Shown here: positions 14,374 to 23,889 of the stretch, piece by piece
Layout of the letters: every line of letters begins with the position of its first letter
Position numbering within the stretch: the stretch's first letter is position 1
Assembly: GCA_023450835.1 (NCBI GenBank)
Contig: JAEXGM010000045.1
Span: 1-35,199, forward strand
Direction of reading: 5' to 3'
From: Bacillota bacterium
GTDB taxonomy: Bacteria > Bacillota > Clostridia > Lachnospirales > Lachnospiraceae
DNA: 35,199 nt
Translations under genes and position numbers: made by a program
Notes under the pieces: generated by a model
What the model saw: the letters and a program-made list of their open reading frames with translations, nothing else
The model's database searches: none
What the model was told of the DNA's origin: nothing

Positions 14374-17300
14374 TTAAGGTTCCACTCCCCATTTCAGACT
14401 GTCAGAAATATATCCCGTGACCTTTGACCAATCCGCATAACTGTTTCCGGAACCTGCAAATGAATAGTCATCTGTCTGAGTATAATTCGTCCAATCATTT
14501 TTTGAAAATCTGCCCTGTACCTCTATAGCCTGTCCTGCTGCCAGGTCTCCCGCTCCGGAGGTAAATCCGATCTCCAGATAATAGTCGGCACCTGTCTTTG
14601 CAGCAGGCATTTTAACAAAGGTCCCGGTGACATTACCGCTGCCTATGGTTGACCAGTCACACCAGAAGTTCTGAGCCAATTCTCCGTTTATCGTGTAATA
14701 ATATCTGATTTTAACATCAGAGAGTTTTATACTGGTTGTACCGGTATTGTAAATCTTGAATCTCGGACTCAGACCATTGGTCTGCGCTGATGTCGTCCCA
14801 TTGTACATCTGCACCTTAATACTGCCCGGTGCAATGGAGGTATCAACTACCGTCAGAACCAGTACAGGATCTGTTCCGGCACTTAAATCAAATACTAAAT
14901 TGTAGCTTCCTGTTTGCAGGGCCGCCAGGGAAGCCTTTAAGAAAGTAACTGTGCTTCCGGATATGTTATAATCTACACCTTGCGTCAGCACCTGGCTTCC
15001 TCTCTTGATACCATTCAGCGTATACCCTGCCGTAGTTAATGAAGTTATGATATCCGCCTGTTTTGCAGGATTCTTATCAAAAGCGGCGGCAGCAGGAGAA
15101 ACGGAACCACTTGGCGTGGTATCAGTAACCGTTACCGTCAATACCGGGTCAACACCCTTACTGAAATCAAAAGTAAGCTTTAGCTCCCCTACACTCTTTC
15201 CTGCTAAATAGTTTTTGGACAGACTAACCGTATTACCCGTTAAGGTATAATCTGTACCTGCGGTTAAATATGTACTTCCGTCCTTAATACCGGTAAAGGT
15301 ATTACCATTTAAGGTAAGCGCTACTGATATATTGCTTTGTTTCTCAGTATTCTTATCGAAAGCTGCCGCCAAAGGACTTATGGCAGAATTATTTATCGGG
15401 TCACTGCCGGTTCCAAACAAAATAGAATAAACTCCATTTGCAATAGCAATGTCACACTGAGCCCAGAAGCGGTGGTAGTAAAAGACCGGATCGGTACCAT
15501 TGTTATAAGCTGTCAGAACCTTCTGATAATCCGGATCGTTTTTATATTTCGAACGGATATCCAGAAATTTATCGCCGGATTTAATAACATCACCATTAGG
15601 CATAGTTCCTGTCCAGCCCGCGGGTACAAAGATTTCCTGATCAAAGAACCGGCTGTAGTCAGCTCTTGCTTCCGGTGCTGCAAGGCCCTTATCATCTCTG
15701 TATAGATTCCACATACGATCTAATAGCTCCTTGGCTATTACTCTTGAAGCATCATCTCCGGAGGCTTTGCTGTAATACAGTAAGGCATTGGCAAGTGAAC
15801 CGGTTACGCCAAGGTCTGTGCCATAACCGGTAACTGTCACATGCAGGTTCGAATTGCCGGTATAAGTGCCGGTCCAGGTATCAGGCTGTCCCGACCAGTC
15901 AATACTGCTTGGAATAGCAAAAGTTCCGTCTGCATTAAACTGCACCACCGACTTGACCCAGCTTACCCATTTATCCAGGATAGCCTTTGCTCTGACATCA
16001 TTTGTTTTGTAATAATATTCAGCTACACGCTGCATGGACCATGCCTGAAAACCAAACCAGGTATTGCTGCCGGGATCTGCATAGACAGGATTGGCTTCAT
16101 ATCCCATTCCATAAAAGGTAGACGTACCGGCCGGCCACGCTTCATAACGGCCATTGTTGGAGTTGCTGGCTCCGCCTGCGATTGCACCTTCAGAAGACTG
16201 TAACCACTGATAGAACTCAAGCTGCCTGTTAAGGCTTGTCCCCCAATCGCCGGCTCCGTTCTGGGAAAGAGGCTTTAAGTCTTCATCTTTCGATAAAATC
16301 CAGGCTGTCATGGGATTTTGATATCCGAAGTGATTATGGCTGCTTCCGATCTTCCAGGCCCAGCTGGAGCTTACTCCCCCGCCCCAGGCATAATACCAGG
16401 ACATCAGATAATGTGCCGCATCATATCCCGTACCGGCAACAGTCGGAGAACCGATTTTACGGAAGTATTTATCAAACATGGCATACCTTAAATAATCCCC
16501 CATCTTACTGGCTTTTGCATCATAGGTTCCAAGGTTAATGCCATATTCCTTCGCCCATTGGTCAGCCCAGTAAGTAGCCTGAATGGCACGGGCATCTGCA
16601 TCCGGAGCATCCGTATACTTAAACTGGGTTGCATAGCTGCTGTCTCCCGTAAAAAGGTCAAGATACCCGTTCTTACCGCCGAATTTCATTGCATCCCAGG
16701 AAGGCTGTGGAATTGTCTCCCAGGTAGATTCCTGTTCGCCCCTCTGGAAGGTATTGATATAGGATGGTGAAGTCACACCATCACCTCTGCTTCCAAAACC
16801 ATACCAGTTATCTACATCTAACAGCCAATGCATTCCATATATAGTACTGGTGCCGTAAGTAGAAACCAGATCGCTGTTAATGGGGTCGATTCCGACAGCC
16901 GCACCTGAATTCAGCTGCGCAGGATATTGGCTTGGTAATTCCCATTCCGGGGCATAAGTAGCAGGCTTACTAGCCGTATACTTGCTCATGCTGGAATTGG
17001 GCTGGTCCTTTTCCGTTGGAATTATGTAGGCTTCCGCTTTGTTCCAGGCTGTTTCAAAGCCGCTGAAATCTCCTGTGAATTTACCATACATAGCCTCCAG
17101 CCACATATAATAGCTGAAAGCTTCACTGGTAGTTACATGGCCATAATCCGGAGCTTCCACAATCAAAGTCTCAACAGAATGGTATGGAATACCCTGAGAA
17201 CTGAAATACCCGTTGTTCGGGTCCGTAATATCTCCCCAGAGTTCCAAAAATCTGTTTTGGTAGGTATCCGTGCCTGCGGCAGTAATTTCGGATGCCTTGC

Positions 17301-17460
17301 TTGGTTTAACAGGTGTGAAGGAAGCGGATAACAAGCCAAGTATAACCACGGCAGTTATCATAATCTTAGGAACACGCCCTCTTATTCCGCCGGTTAAAAA
17401 AGCACGAACCTGTACCTTGCGTTCCTGCTTACTGCGTATAAATAACTCCTTGCGTAACAT
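14374..17460 (-). CDS. GH48 reducing-end cellobiohydrolase: GH48-X2-X2-CBM3, 1028 aa
   Basis: A processive exocellulase releasing cellobiose from cellulose chain ends. The signal peptide is unusual in having a ~30-residue basic N-region before the hydrophobic core (IMITAVVILGLLSASF). The GH48 domain (~64-690) includes HVTTSEAFSYYMWLEAMYG with general acid Glu113, DVDNWYGFG, and many tunnel aromatics. Two X2 modules (~698-785, ~788-872) and a CBM3 (~878-1028) follow; no dockerin. GAGGAGG lies 7 bases before the ATG. GH48 is normally single-copy and essential in cellulolytic clostridia. It precedes GH9 by 197 bases to the chosen GH9 start and is likely cotranscribed with it. The tails of both enzymes are closely similar, suggesting a shared module origin. 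Confidence 0.96.
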   Translation of the reverse strand: MLRKELFIRSKQERKVQVRAFLTGGIRGRVPKIMITAVVILGLLSASFTPVKPSKASEITAAGTDTYQNRFLELWGDITDPNNGYFSSQGIPYHSVETLIVEAPDYGHVTTSEAFSYYMWLEAMYGKFTGDFSGFETAWNKAEAYIIPTEKDQPNSSMSKYTASKPATYAPEWELPSQYPAQLNSGAAVGIDPINSDLVSTYGTSTIYGMHWLLDVDNWYGFGSRGDGVTSPSYINTFQRGEQESTWETIPQPSWDAMKFGGKNGYLDLFTGDSSYATQFKYTDAPDADARAIQATYWADQWAKEYGINLGTYDAKASKMGDYLRYAMFDKYFRKIGSPTVAGTGYDAAHYLMSWYYAWGGGVSSSWAWKIGSSHNHFGYQNPMTAWILSKDEDLKPLSQNGAGDWGTSLNRQLEFYQWLQSSEGAIAGGASNSNNGRYEAWPAGTSTFYGMGYEANPVYADPGSNTWFGFQAWSMQRVAEYYYKTNDVRAKAILDKWVSWVKSVVQFNADGTFAIPSSIDWSGQPDTWTGTYTGNSNLHVTVTGYGTDLGVTGSLANALLYYSKASGDDASRVIAKELLDRMWNLYRDDKGLAAPEARADYSRFFDQEIFVPAGWTGTMPNGDVIKSGDKFLDIRSKYKNDPDYQKVLTAYNNGTDPVFYYHRFWAQCDIAIANGVYSILFGTGSDPINNSAISPLAAAFDKNTEKQSNISVALTLNGNTFTGIKDGSTYLTAGTDYTLTGNTVSLSKNYLAGKSVGELKLTFDFSKGVDPVLTVTVTDTTPSGSVSPAAAAFDKNPAKQADIITSLTTAGYTLNGIKRGSQVLTQGVDYNISGSTVTFLKASLAALQTGSYNLVFDLSAGTDPVLVLTVVDTSIAPGSIKVQMYNGTTSAQTNGLSPRFKIYNTGTTSIKLSDVKIRYYYTINGELAQNFWCDWSTIGSGNVTGTFVKMPAAKTGADYYLEIGFTSGAGDLAAGQAIEVQGRFSKNDWTNYTQTDDYSFAGSGNSYADWSKVTGYISDSLKWGVEP

Positions 17461-17968
17461 TCTATAACCTCCTCATAGTTTTTATCTGACAATCATTTCA
17501 TCAGCCGGCTCCTCACCTGTGTATACCCCTCACCCGCTCCTTTCCCTACTTATTGCAGGTGGATATCCGACTGCCTGAATTAATTGAAAGCCCCTCTGAA
17601 AACTTCTTACTCCTTTCTCGTTCATATTCATTGGTCTAACTCCCCAGTAAGCAATGAATATATTGTGCCGTTTTGTAGTATATTGAGTTTTACTAAATTT
17701 TCGTAATTAATCACTAATTATTTTACATATATAATATAATTGTGGAACTATTTAACATAAAAATATCATATTTTTGATATTATGTCAATTGTAATAGTTA
17801 ATATTTTACATATATCGTTTCATATTACTTCGAAAGTTTTCGTTGCCATTTTAGTAGTCACAGGCTTTATAAGCTTTTTGAACCGTTCAAAGGTCACCAT
17901 ATGCATCAAAATAATACCAACGCATATATTTAAAAATTTAATTATCCGGGAGGAAAATGTTCTGCTCC
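17461..17968 (-). promoter_or_regulatory. control region and long leader of GH48
   Basis: No gene was seen. The best minus-strand promoter is TTGACA (17788-17783) with TATTTT 17 bases on (17765-17760), overlapped by an inverted repeat AATATCA-N6-TGATATT (17762-17781) that could be an operator. The leader would be near 290 bases; close to GH48 it is purine-rich and includes a 6-bp CACCTG/CAGGTG inverted pair (17514-17563). No known riboswitch fold was recognised. Confidence 0.45.
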
Positions 17969-18008
17969 AAAAAAAACTGCATGGTTAACTTTATAAACCC
18001 TGCAGTTT
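17969..18008 (-). terminator. rho-independent terminator after the LysM/GH18-like gene
   Basis: On the minus strand AAACTGCAGGGTT (18008-17996) pairs with AACCATGCAGTTT (17986-17974), one mismatch, followed by a run of T. It is 16 bases past the stop. Confidence 0.88.
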
Positions 18009-18023
18009 CTATGATTTTATATT

Positions 18024-19271
18024 CTATATTATTGTGTACTGGACAGCTGCACTCAGCCATAATTGAGGGAACCATTGCATGATATTCCAAACGCCCACAC
18101 CGTATAAATTAAACTCCGGCACCAGTTTTAAAAATACATCATAGCTTCTGACATCCCAAAAGCGTACAAGGTATTCATCTCCCGAATAAAAATAAAAAAA
18201 GACTGAATTGGTCAAAGGATCATAAGTAATCTGGGCATTATTCTGTGCCGCCAGCTCAAGGGCGGCCTTGTAACTGATAGCCCTGCCCTTGGACGAACCG
18301 GCAATAAAGGGTAATTGATAGACATAGCCCTGCATCGGTAATCCAAAAGACACCATATCAGAAGGTACCATTTTGGTAAAGTCCGCTATAATTCTCCGGT
18401 AACTTTCCGTGCAAAGAGTTCCAAGAGACATCCTATCGGAATATCCGAATTCATACACTATCAGAGTAATTCCTGACAGGCCGCTTGTCATAAACTTGTA
18501 ATCGAAACCAAAAATTGGATTTTCATAAGTATCCATGACCTTATAGCCTGCCGAAGTAATAGTATCCAGCATTTTTGTAGCATGTCTGCGATAGTTTTCA
18601 CGGTATCTCGGATGGATATAAGGTGTATGAAAGCTCACCCCGCTGTACCCTTTGGTTTTCAATATATGAAGTATTTGACTGATAAATCTATCCTCAATTG
18701 CTATGTCAGATATAATGGAATCGACCACTGCCATAGCCTCTTCGTTGTTATTGTTATCTGAAGCCGGAATAATCATCATTAGAGGTTCCGTACCATAAGC
18801 TTTTGCAAGTTTTATAACCTCTTCATCTGCCAAATCATTTAAATCGCCTGTGGCAGATACCGTATAAGTGTATACAGTTAGATAAGTCAGATAGGGTAAG
18901 GTCATTTGCAGGGTCTTTGTATCAATAAAGGGATATGCAAAGCCATTAGTAGCAATTGTATGTCCTTTTTCCCCGCGAAAGCTGATAACTATCTCATCTC
19001 CTGAATATAAGGACAGGCTATCCGACAATTCCGGATTATACCTGAGAAGTTCCATTGCTGTCGTGCCAAAGTCCTCTGCAATCTGCGCTAAGGTATCTCC
19101 TTCTTTAACGGTATAAGTCACTTCGGGTATAAGGATAATAAGGGCTTCTCCTATAACCAGTGAATCCTCTTCCGTTATGTTATTATATATTTTTAATTTC
19201 TCAGCAGATACACCGTAATAATCTGCAATGGAGAGGATGGTCTCTCCAGGTTCTACCACATGAATAATCAT
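18024..19271 (-). CDS. two LysM domains plus degenerate GH18 (YaaH/SleL-like), 415 aa
   Basis: Two N-terminal LysM domains (2-47: HVVEPGETILSIADYYGV; 51-97: TYTVKEGDTLAQIAEDFG) bind peptidoglycan or chitin, as in the spore-coat cortex-lysis enzyme SleL/YaaH. The rest (~105-415) is a GH18-like barrel (NGFAYPFIDTK, GVWNIMQWFPQLW). The catalytic DxxDxDxE strand, which should read like GVNIDFEYV, here reads GVSFHTPYIHP; both acid residues are missing. It is therefore probably a non-hydrolytic binding protein. No signal peptide, in keeping with spore-coat proteins made in the mother cell. The ATG at 19271 is chosen (GAGGG about 6 bases upstream) over a TTG 4 codons earlier. Confidence 0.85.
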   Translation of the reverse strand: MIIHVVEPGETILSIADYYGVSAEKLKIYNNITEEDSLVIGEALIILIPEVTYTVKEGDTLAQIAEDFGTTAMELLRYNPELSDSLSLYSGDEIVISFRGEKGHTIATNGFAYPFIDTKTLQMTLPYLTYLTVYTYTVSATGDLNDLADEEVIKLAKAYGTEPLMMIIPASDNNNNEEAMAVVDSIISDIAIEDRFISQILHILKTKGYSGVSFHTPYIHPRYRENYRRHATKMLDTITSAGYKVMDTYENPIFGFDYKFMTSGLSGITLIVYEFGYSDRMSLGTLCTESYRRIIADFTKMVPSDMVSFGLPMQGYVYQLPFIAGSSKGRAISYKAALELAAQNNAQITYDPLTNSVFFYFYSGDEYLVRFWDVRSYDVFLKLVPEFNLYGVGVWNIMQWFPQLWLSAAVQYTII

Positions 19272-19452
19272 TACTACCCTCAAACGGTTTTATTTTCATT
19301 ATATGTGGTTTACAGACAGAGGTTTCTTATTAAGTAAATTATGGACACCAGCTTGGCTCAAATCAATTTTTCATAAAAGCTTGATTTATAATGACGAGTA
19401 TAAATTAAAATAAATATAATTCAAGGCAACAATCACTGAAGCTTGGTAAAGT

Positions 19453-19488
19453 GTAAGCGAGGGTAAATTAACTTTACACCTCGCTCAC
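19453..19488 (-). other. stem-loop after the GH71/99-like gene
   Basis: GTAAGCGAGG (19453-19462) and CCTCGCTCAC (19479-19488) form a 10-bp stem with one mismatch about 20 bases past the stop of the enzyme gene. There is no T-run on the minus strand, so it may be a weak terminator or a 3' stabiliser. Confidence 0.4.
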
Positions 19489-19508
19489 TAAACAAAAGCC
19501 ACCGCTCA

Positions 19509-21656
19509 TTAATGAGGAGTTGGATGCGCACTTGTTCTTGGAATCTGTCCCTTCAGCATTTTGGCAATATCCCCTGTAAGTCTTAGATAGAAATCAGAGG
19601 TGCAGTGCACGCCATCCGCATCCAAAGTGAGGAAGTACTGGTTTGCCGGTATCATAGTTGAATCCTCTGCCGCTTTTGCTATTGCGGTTCCTTCGTCATA
19701 TTCGTCAAACATAGCTATATACGCACTTGTAATACCTAAGGTAGCGGCATTGTATGCCTGATTCCACATAAAATCACCATGTAATCTTGGTATTTCATTT
19801 TTAGCTGTTGTGCCGTTATGCATGTTAGACCATGCAAATCCAGGGAATATGACCGGTGCATAATCCATTCCGTTAGCCTGGCAATAGGTAAAATCGGGAC
19901 CTGTGATATACGTCTTGAAATTGTCGGCACTTCCGGCTCCTGTGATACCCCTGATTCTTCCAACCATCCAGGGTTGAATCATATTGAAAGCTTTGTATAC
20001 GTTTTGAAATCCGGTCTTGCTATCGTTAGCAGCACCGGGATCGGCAGCAAAAGGATGGGCATTGTCACAATCACGCCAATATGTGGGTACTCCGCCTATT
20101 ACATAGCAGCCCTGGGCTTTAAACCAATTGATTACGCTGATACACGCAGCCGCATCACCGGGGTGGTTACCATCGTTAAAGCCCATCCCCCAGATACATA
20201 CCACCGGTTTTCCGTTTTGCTTTGCATAGGCGGAAGAACTCAGCAGATTTAAGGAACCGGTTATGGTCGAAGTCCAATCTGATTCAAGCTTTGTGTCAAA
20301 ATCCGATCCCATTCCTGAGATATCATACATAATATAGAACTTACGTCCATAGGTCTCGGAAGCGTTTTTTACTTTCGTTGTCACACTGTCGCGCTGTGCC
20401 TTTCGATTCGGGTCACTTAATTCGCCCCCGAATCTCTGAATTGCCGCACCATCGATACCATAGGTCTGCATCCATTCAAAGTGTTTATTTACCGTCTGGG
20501 TTGTATAGGAGGAGAACAGCTTTGCAGGAGAACCATTTAACAGGTTTGCATAACCTGTGCTGAAAAGTGTCGTATATTCTCTTATATCCGGATATATTTC
20601 AAAGTTCTGGTTCCCCGGGGCAGGTGTACTGCCATTGGCCCAGTGTACCCAATTATTTGCAGGTGCGCCGTCTCCGGGTGCATCGAACCATCCCTGATAC
20701 CCTACAATCACCTTTCCTATGATATCACCGGATGAAGTTCCACCCACATTTATACTCTTTGTAAATGTGTTGTTGGTCTCATTGGATTCTGCAATTCGGT
20801 TCACATCGTCTACATAAGCCATTATGGAATGAGTCCCGGAGACCGCTGTCCATACGGCTCCATTTGTTCCCCCATTCACAGTCAGTACAACTGACGAACC
20901 AGGGGCAAGGGAGGAGGTATAATTGTCACTCCAGACTGAAGTGGCCGCCCCGTCTATCTGGAAGCCGACACCTATAATAGTTCCTGCGGGAGTGGCGGCA
21001 TTTCCCTGGTTCTTAACGGTGGCACTGAAGGTTACAGCGTTCCCGGGCTGCGGACTTGCAGGTGAACAGCTTATATCTGTTACCACAAGATCCGGCAGGT
21101 TCCCCGCACCGTCGGTGAAATAAACATCATCCAGCTTGCAGGTTATACTCCCCGTCAGGAAATAATAGACTCTTACGAAGTTAATGGCGGTAAGATCCGG
21201 GTTTCCTATCTTTGCCGCGTTGCTTATCTTAAGAGTCAGCTCGTTCCATCCCGAAACAAGTCCTGCATTCATAAGATTCCAGGAATATTCGTTTACATCC
21301 GGACCGCCCGAGCTTGTTATTTCAAGCTGCGCTCCCGTTGCAGCCAATTTTGCAGCATCCGATACATAGAGCCACAGGTGCACATAACCGTTGCTTTCCG
21401 AAACACCTGAATTGACGGCAGGATTAAGGGTCTTCTTAAACCAGTCGGTTCCGCTTCCCGTTTTTGTCAGGCATCCTGTGCCTTCTTTTTTATTCGTAGT
21501 ATCCAGAGACACCGAATCGGACCCGGACCATCCGGCCGCACTATCGCATTTATCAATGGCAGTGGACAGAGCTTGGACTGTGGAGTTAAACACCATAAAA
21601 CTGCCCAAAAATGCCAGACAGCAAATCATCGCTAACACTATTCTGAACTTTTTCAT
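19509..21656 (-). CDS. secreted GH71/GH99-like enzyme with CBM-like and CARDB domains, 715 aa
   Basis: Signal peptide at 1-30 (MKKFRIVLAMICCLAF..). Residues ~33-185 form a beta-sandwich carbohydrate-binding-like domain (CDSAAGWSGSDSVSLDT, WLYVSD, INFVRVYYFLTG). Residues ~192-300 are a CARDB-type domain (PDLVVTDISCSPASPQPGN, SNETNNTF). The catalytic-like region (~310-700) begins GKVIVGYQGWFDAPGDG and matches the GH71/99-like proteins often labelled xylosidase/arabinosidase; FDEYDEGTAI near the end carries acidic residues. True substrate unknown; an alpha- or beta-glycan attack on plant or fungal material is likely. ATG at 21656 gives a clean signal peptide, although its Shine-Dalgarno spacing (GGGG, 12 bases) is long; an ATG 11 codons upstream is possible. 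It is 78 bases downstream of the GH43 gene. Confidence 0.8.
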   Translation of the reverse strand: MKKFRIVLAMICCLAFLGSFMVFNSTVQALSTAIDKCDSAAGWSGSDSVSLDTTNKKEGTGCLTKTGSGTDWFKKTLNPAVNSGVSESNGYVHLWLYVSDAAKLAATGAQLEITSSGGPDVNEYSWNLMNAGLVSGWNELTLKISNAAKIGNPDLTAINFVRVYYFLTGSITCKLDDVYFTDGAGNLPDLVVTDISCSPASPQPGNAVTFSATVKNQGNAATPAGTIIGVGFQIDGAATSVWSDNYTSSLAPGSSVVLTVNGGTNGAVWTAVSGTHSIMAYVDDVNRIAESNETNNTFTKSINVGGTSSGDIIGKVIVGYQGWFDAPGDGAPANNWVHWANGSTPAPGNQNFEIYPDIREYTTLFSTGYANLLNGSPAKLFSSYTTQTVNKHFEWMQTYGIDGAAIQRFGGELSDPNRKAQRDSVTTKVKNASETYGRKFYIMYDISGMGSDFDTKLESDWTSTITGSLNLLSSSAYAKQNGKPVVCIWGMGFNDGNHPGDAAACISVINWFKAQGCYVIGGVPTYWRDCDNAHPFAADPGAANDSKTGFQNVYKAFNMIQPWMVGRIRGITGAGSADNFKTYITGPDFTYCQANGMDYAPVIFPGFAWSNMHNGTTAKNEIPRLHGDFMWNQAYNAATLGITSAYIAMFDEYDEGTAIAKAAEDSTMIPANQYFLTLDADGVHCTSDFYLRLTGDIAKMLKGQIPRTSAHPTPH

Positions 21657-21734
21657 ACTAACTGCTATCCCCTTTCCGGTTCGCCTCATGTTTGCGCCAA
21701 GGATTTCCCAGGCGCAAACATGGAAAAACCATCC

Positions 21735-23519
21735 TTACTGAATTATAATATAATCCAGATTAATGCCCCCATTTCCGCCCACAAATTGAATGTTATTGTT
21801 TGTGCCGGAATTTAATGTGATTGCTTTTTGCACACTGCCGGTAAAGGTACTCCATCCGCCGGTAGCCGGACAGCTGATTGTTCCTGCGGAAGTCCCATTC
21901 ACATATACCGTAATCGTTGAAGCCTCATTGGAAGCATAACTGATTTTTAGAGTCCTACTTCCGCCGCTGCCGCCGTCGATATTATTAATCCGGCAGGAGG
22001 CATTGGTAAGATGCATATTCTGTAAATACTTTCCGCCTGAGGCAGCACTATCACTCGCTACAATTACACCATTTGCGAGAGTCCCATTCTCCGCTTCATA
22101 TTTGGCTGTTGCTGTTCCCGTATCATTAAATGAACTGATGGTAATATAGTCGATATTAACACCGCCATTGCCGCCGGTAAGTTTAATAGTATTGGTCGTG
22201 CCCGGATTTAGGGGAACCGTCAGATATGTGTGACCGCTATAATTACTCCAACCTCCGGTAGACACCGCATTCAGAAATGAATAATTAACCCCATTTAACG
22301 TTAAACCTATCTTCGCACCTGTATCATTGGCAGCGTAATAGATATCAATCGTTGCCCTGCCGCCGCTGCCTCCGTTTACATTGTTGAACTGGACATAAGA
22401 ATTGGCAAGATGCAGATTCTGTATGCATTTCCCTCCCGAGGCTGTGCTGTCGGCTCCAACCGTTGCACCATTTCCTAAAACAGCGTTCTCCGCCTCATAT
22501 TTAATCAGGTTCGGATTCGGAGTTGGCGCCGGTCCTACCGATGGTACGCCGGTGGTGGTAGCAACTACTTTTTGTATTGTCCCATCGGCATTAAAATTAA
22601 GCTTATCCACGCAGGTGGTTCTTAACCAGTCATTATGGGAAACAGAACTGTCAAAATAGAACTGATACCACTGGCCCTTATATTGCACCACAGAACCGTG
22701 GGCACAATAGCTGTCTGTCGGGTCCATATACACTCCTCTGGAGGTCCACGGCCCTAAGGGACTGGTACTGGTAGCATATTGCAATCTGTTATCTCCGGTT
22801 GAATCGGAATGATTATCCGCATAGGTCAGGTAATATAAGCCGTTTCTCTTAAATACCCAGGTGGCTTCATGAAAATCGGTTAAGCCCGTCATAGTTTGCA
22901 TTGTCCCATCTATTTCCATCATATTGTCCTTTAGTTTTCCACCCTTGCACACACCGCCGCCACCGTAATAAAGATAAGCTTGACCGTCATCATCCTGAAA
23001 TACGCATGGATCAATCAAAGACTCAAGTCCGGGAATATATCCTTGAACTGTAAAATCACTGGCAGGTTTATTGCTGGTTGCAACTCCAATCTTCCAGGTG
23101 CTGCCCCAATCGCTTCCGCTGGGGTGCGGAAAATAAAAATAGTATGTACCATTTTTATAGGCACAATCAGGCGCCCACATAAAACCGCCTTCTGTCCTCC
23201 CCCAGGGTACCTGGCTTGCATTCAGAATTTCACCCTCGTCGGTCCAATTTACCATATCCGAAGACGAATATACATGATATTTGTCCATTAAATCGCAGCC
23301 TTGATTGGGGTCAATATCATGGGAGGCATAAATGTAAATTTTACCGTCCGCCCATACATGTGCAGATGGATCTGCCGTGTAAATACTGGTTATGGCAGGA
23401 TTCTGTGCAAAACAGACTGCAGAAGGCGGCGCCAGGAATATAACAGTAAGCAGCGCCATTAAAAATAATTTTTTCGGCATTGTTAATACTTTGATACTTC
23501 CACTTATTAATCTTAACAT
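21735..23519 (-). CDS. GH43 arabinosidase/xylosidase with two CBM6/35 modules, 594 aa
   Basis: A secreted hemicellulase. Signal peptide ~1-38 with a long N-region; start at 23519 is set by AGGAGG 8 bases upstream. The five-bladed GH43 domain (~40-330) shows the three acids: Asp50 (YTADPSAHVW), Asp170 (LESLIDPCVFQDDDG) and Glu218 (DFHEATWVF). After a short PAPTPNPN linker come two CBM6/35-type modules (~340-462 and ~468-594), each starting with YEAENxxLxNG and ending GGNGGxNxDYI. Such enzymes trim arabinose or xylose side chains from arabinoxylan; exact specificity is not readable. It heads a two-gene unit with the GH71/99-like enzyme. Confidence 0.9.
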   Translation of the reverse strand: MLRLISGSIKVLTMPKKLFLMALLTVIFLAPPSAVCFAQNPAITSIYTADPSAHVWADGKIYIYASHDIDPNQGCDLMDKYHVYSSSDMVNWTDEGEILNASQVPWGRTEGGFMWAPDCAYKNGTYYFYFPHPSGSDWGSTWKIGVATSNKPASDFTVQGYIPGLESLIDPCVFQDDDGQAYLYYGGGGVCKGGKLKDNMMEIDGTMQTMTGLTDFHEATWVFKRNGLYYLTYADNHSDSTGDNRLQYATSTSPLGPWTSRGVYMDPTDSYCAHGSVVQYKGQWYQFYFDSSVSHNDWLRTTCVDKLNFNADGTIQKVVATTTGVPSVGPAPTPNPNLIKYEAENAVLGNGATVGADSTASGGKCIQNLHLANSYVQFNNVNGGSGGRATIDIYYAANDTGAKIGLTLNGVNYSFLNAVSTGGWSNYSGHTYLTVPLNPGTTNTIKLTGGNGGVNIDYITISSFNDTGTATAKYEAENGTLANGVIVASDSAASGGKYLQNMHLTNASCRINNIDGGSGGSRTLKISYASNEASTITVYVNGTSAGTISCPATGGWSTFTGSVQKAITLNSGTNNNIQFVGGNGGINLDYIIIQ

Positions 23520-23587
23520 ACTCTTTCCCTCCTGATTTTGTATACTATTGTATTGACTGATGTTTCATCAAATGAGAAATCCCTCTC

Positions 23588-23690
23588 TCACTTGACTGTA
23601 ATATAATCCAGATTCACACCTCCCTTTCCATTAGCAAATTTAAAACATTATTTGTATCGGAATCCAACAGGATGGCTCAAACACCTCAGG
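23588..23690 (-). pseudogene. remnant of the C-terminus of a CBM6/35-containing enzyme
   Basis: On the minus strand one frame reads ANGKGGVNLDYITVK then TGA at 23590-23588, closely matching the last residues of the GH43 protein (GGNGGINLDYIIIQ). Immediately upstream, in another frame, LLDSDTNNVL matches the preceding strand (LNSGTNNNI). One base is missing between them. Nothing recognisable is left further upstream. A second enzyme or CBM copy stood here and has been almost wholly deleted. Confidence 0.7.
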
Positions 23691-23889
23691 TCAGAAATCC
23701 GGTAGAAATTGTAAAACACCAATTAAAAATGATAAATATCACGCAGCCATTTTTATTAAGTATTCTAAATTTTGTTTAATTATTAAACTAATTAGATTGT
23801 ATATTTTTATGAGTTTGTCCTATAAAAAGGATAACATATTTGTAGGATTTGTCAATGATATTTCAAATATTTTCCATATTTATATTGAT
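23691..23889. other. AT-rich stretch, no gene seen
   Basis: Between the CBM remnant and the next terminator the sequence is very AT-rich and shows no convincing frame. It presumably holds the promoter of the GH43 unit, but no clear -35/-10 pair was fixed. Confidence 0.3.

Noticed and set aside
14354..14381. Near-palindrome around the GH48 stop codon as a terminator
   Set aside because: The loop would be too small and there is no T-run on the minus strand.
18024..19271. Calling the LysM protein an active N-acetylglucosaminidase
   Set aside because: The family catalytic acids are absent from the expected strand, so activity is not supported.
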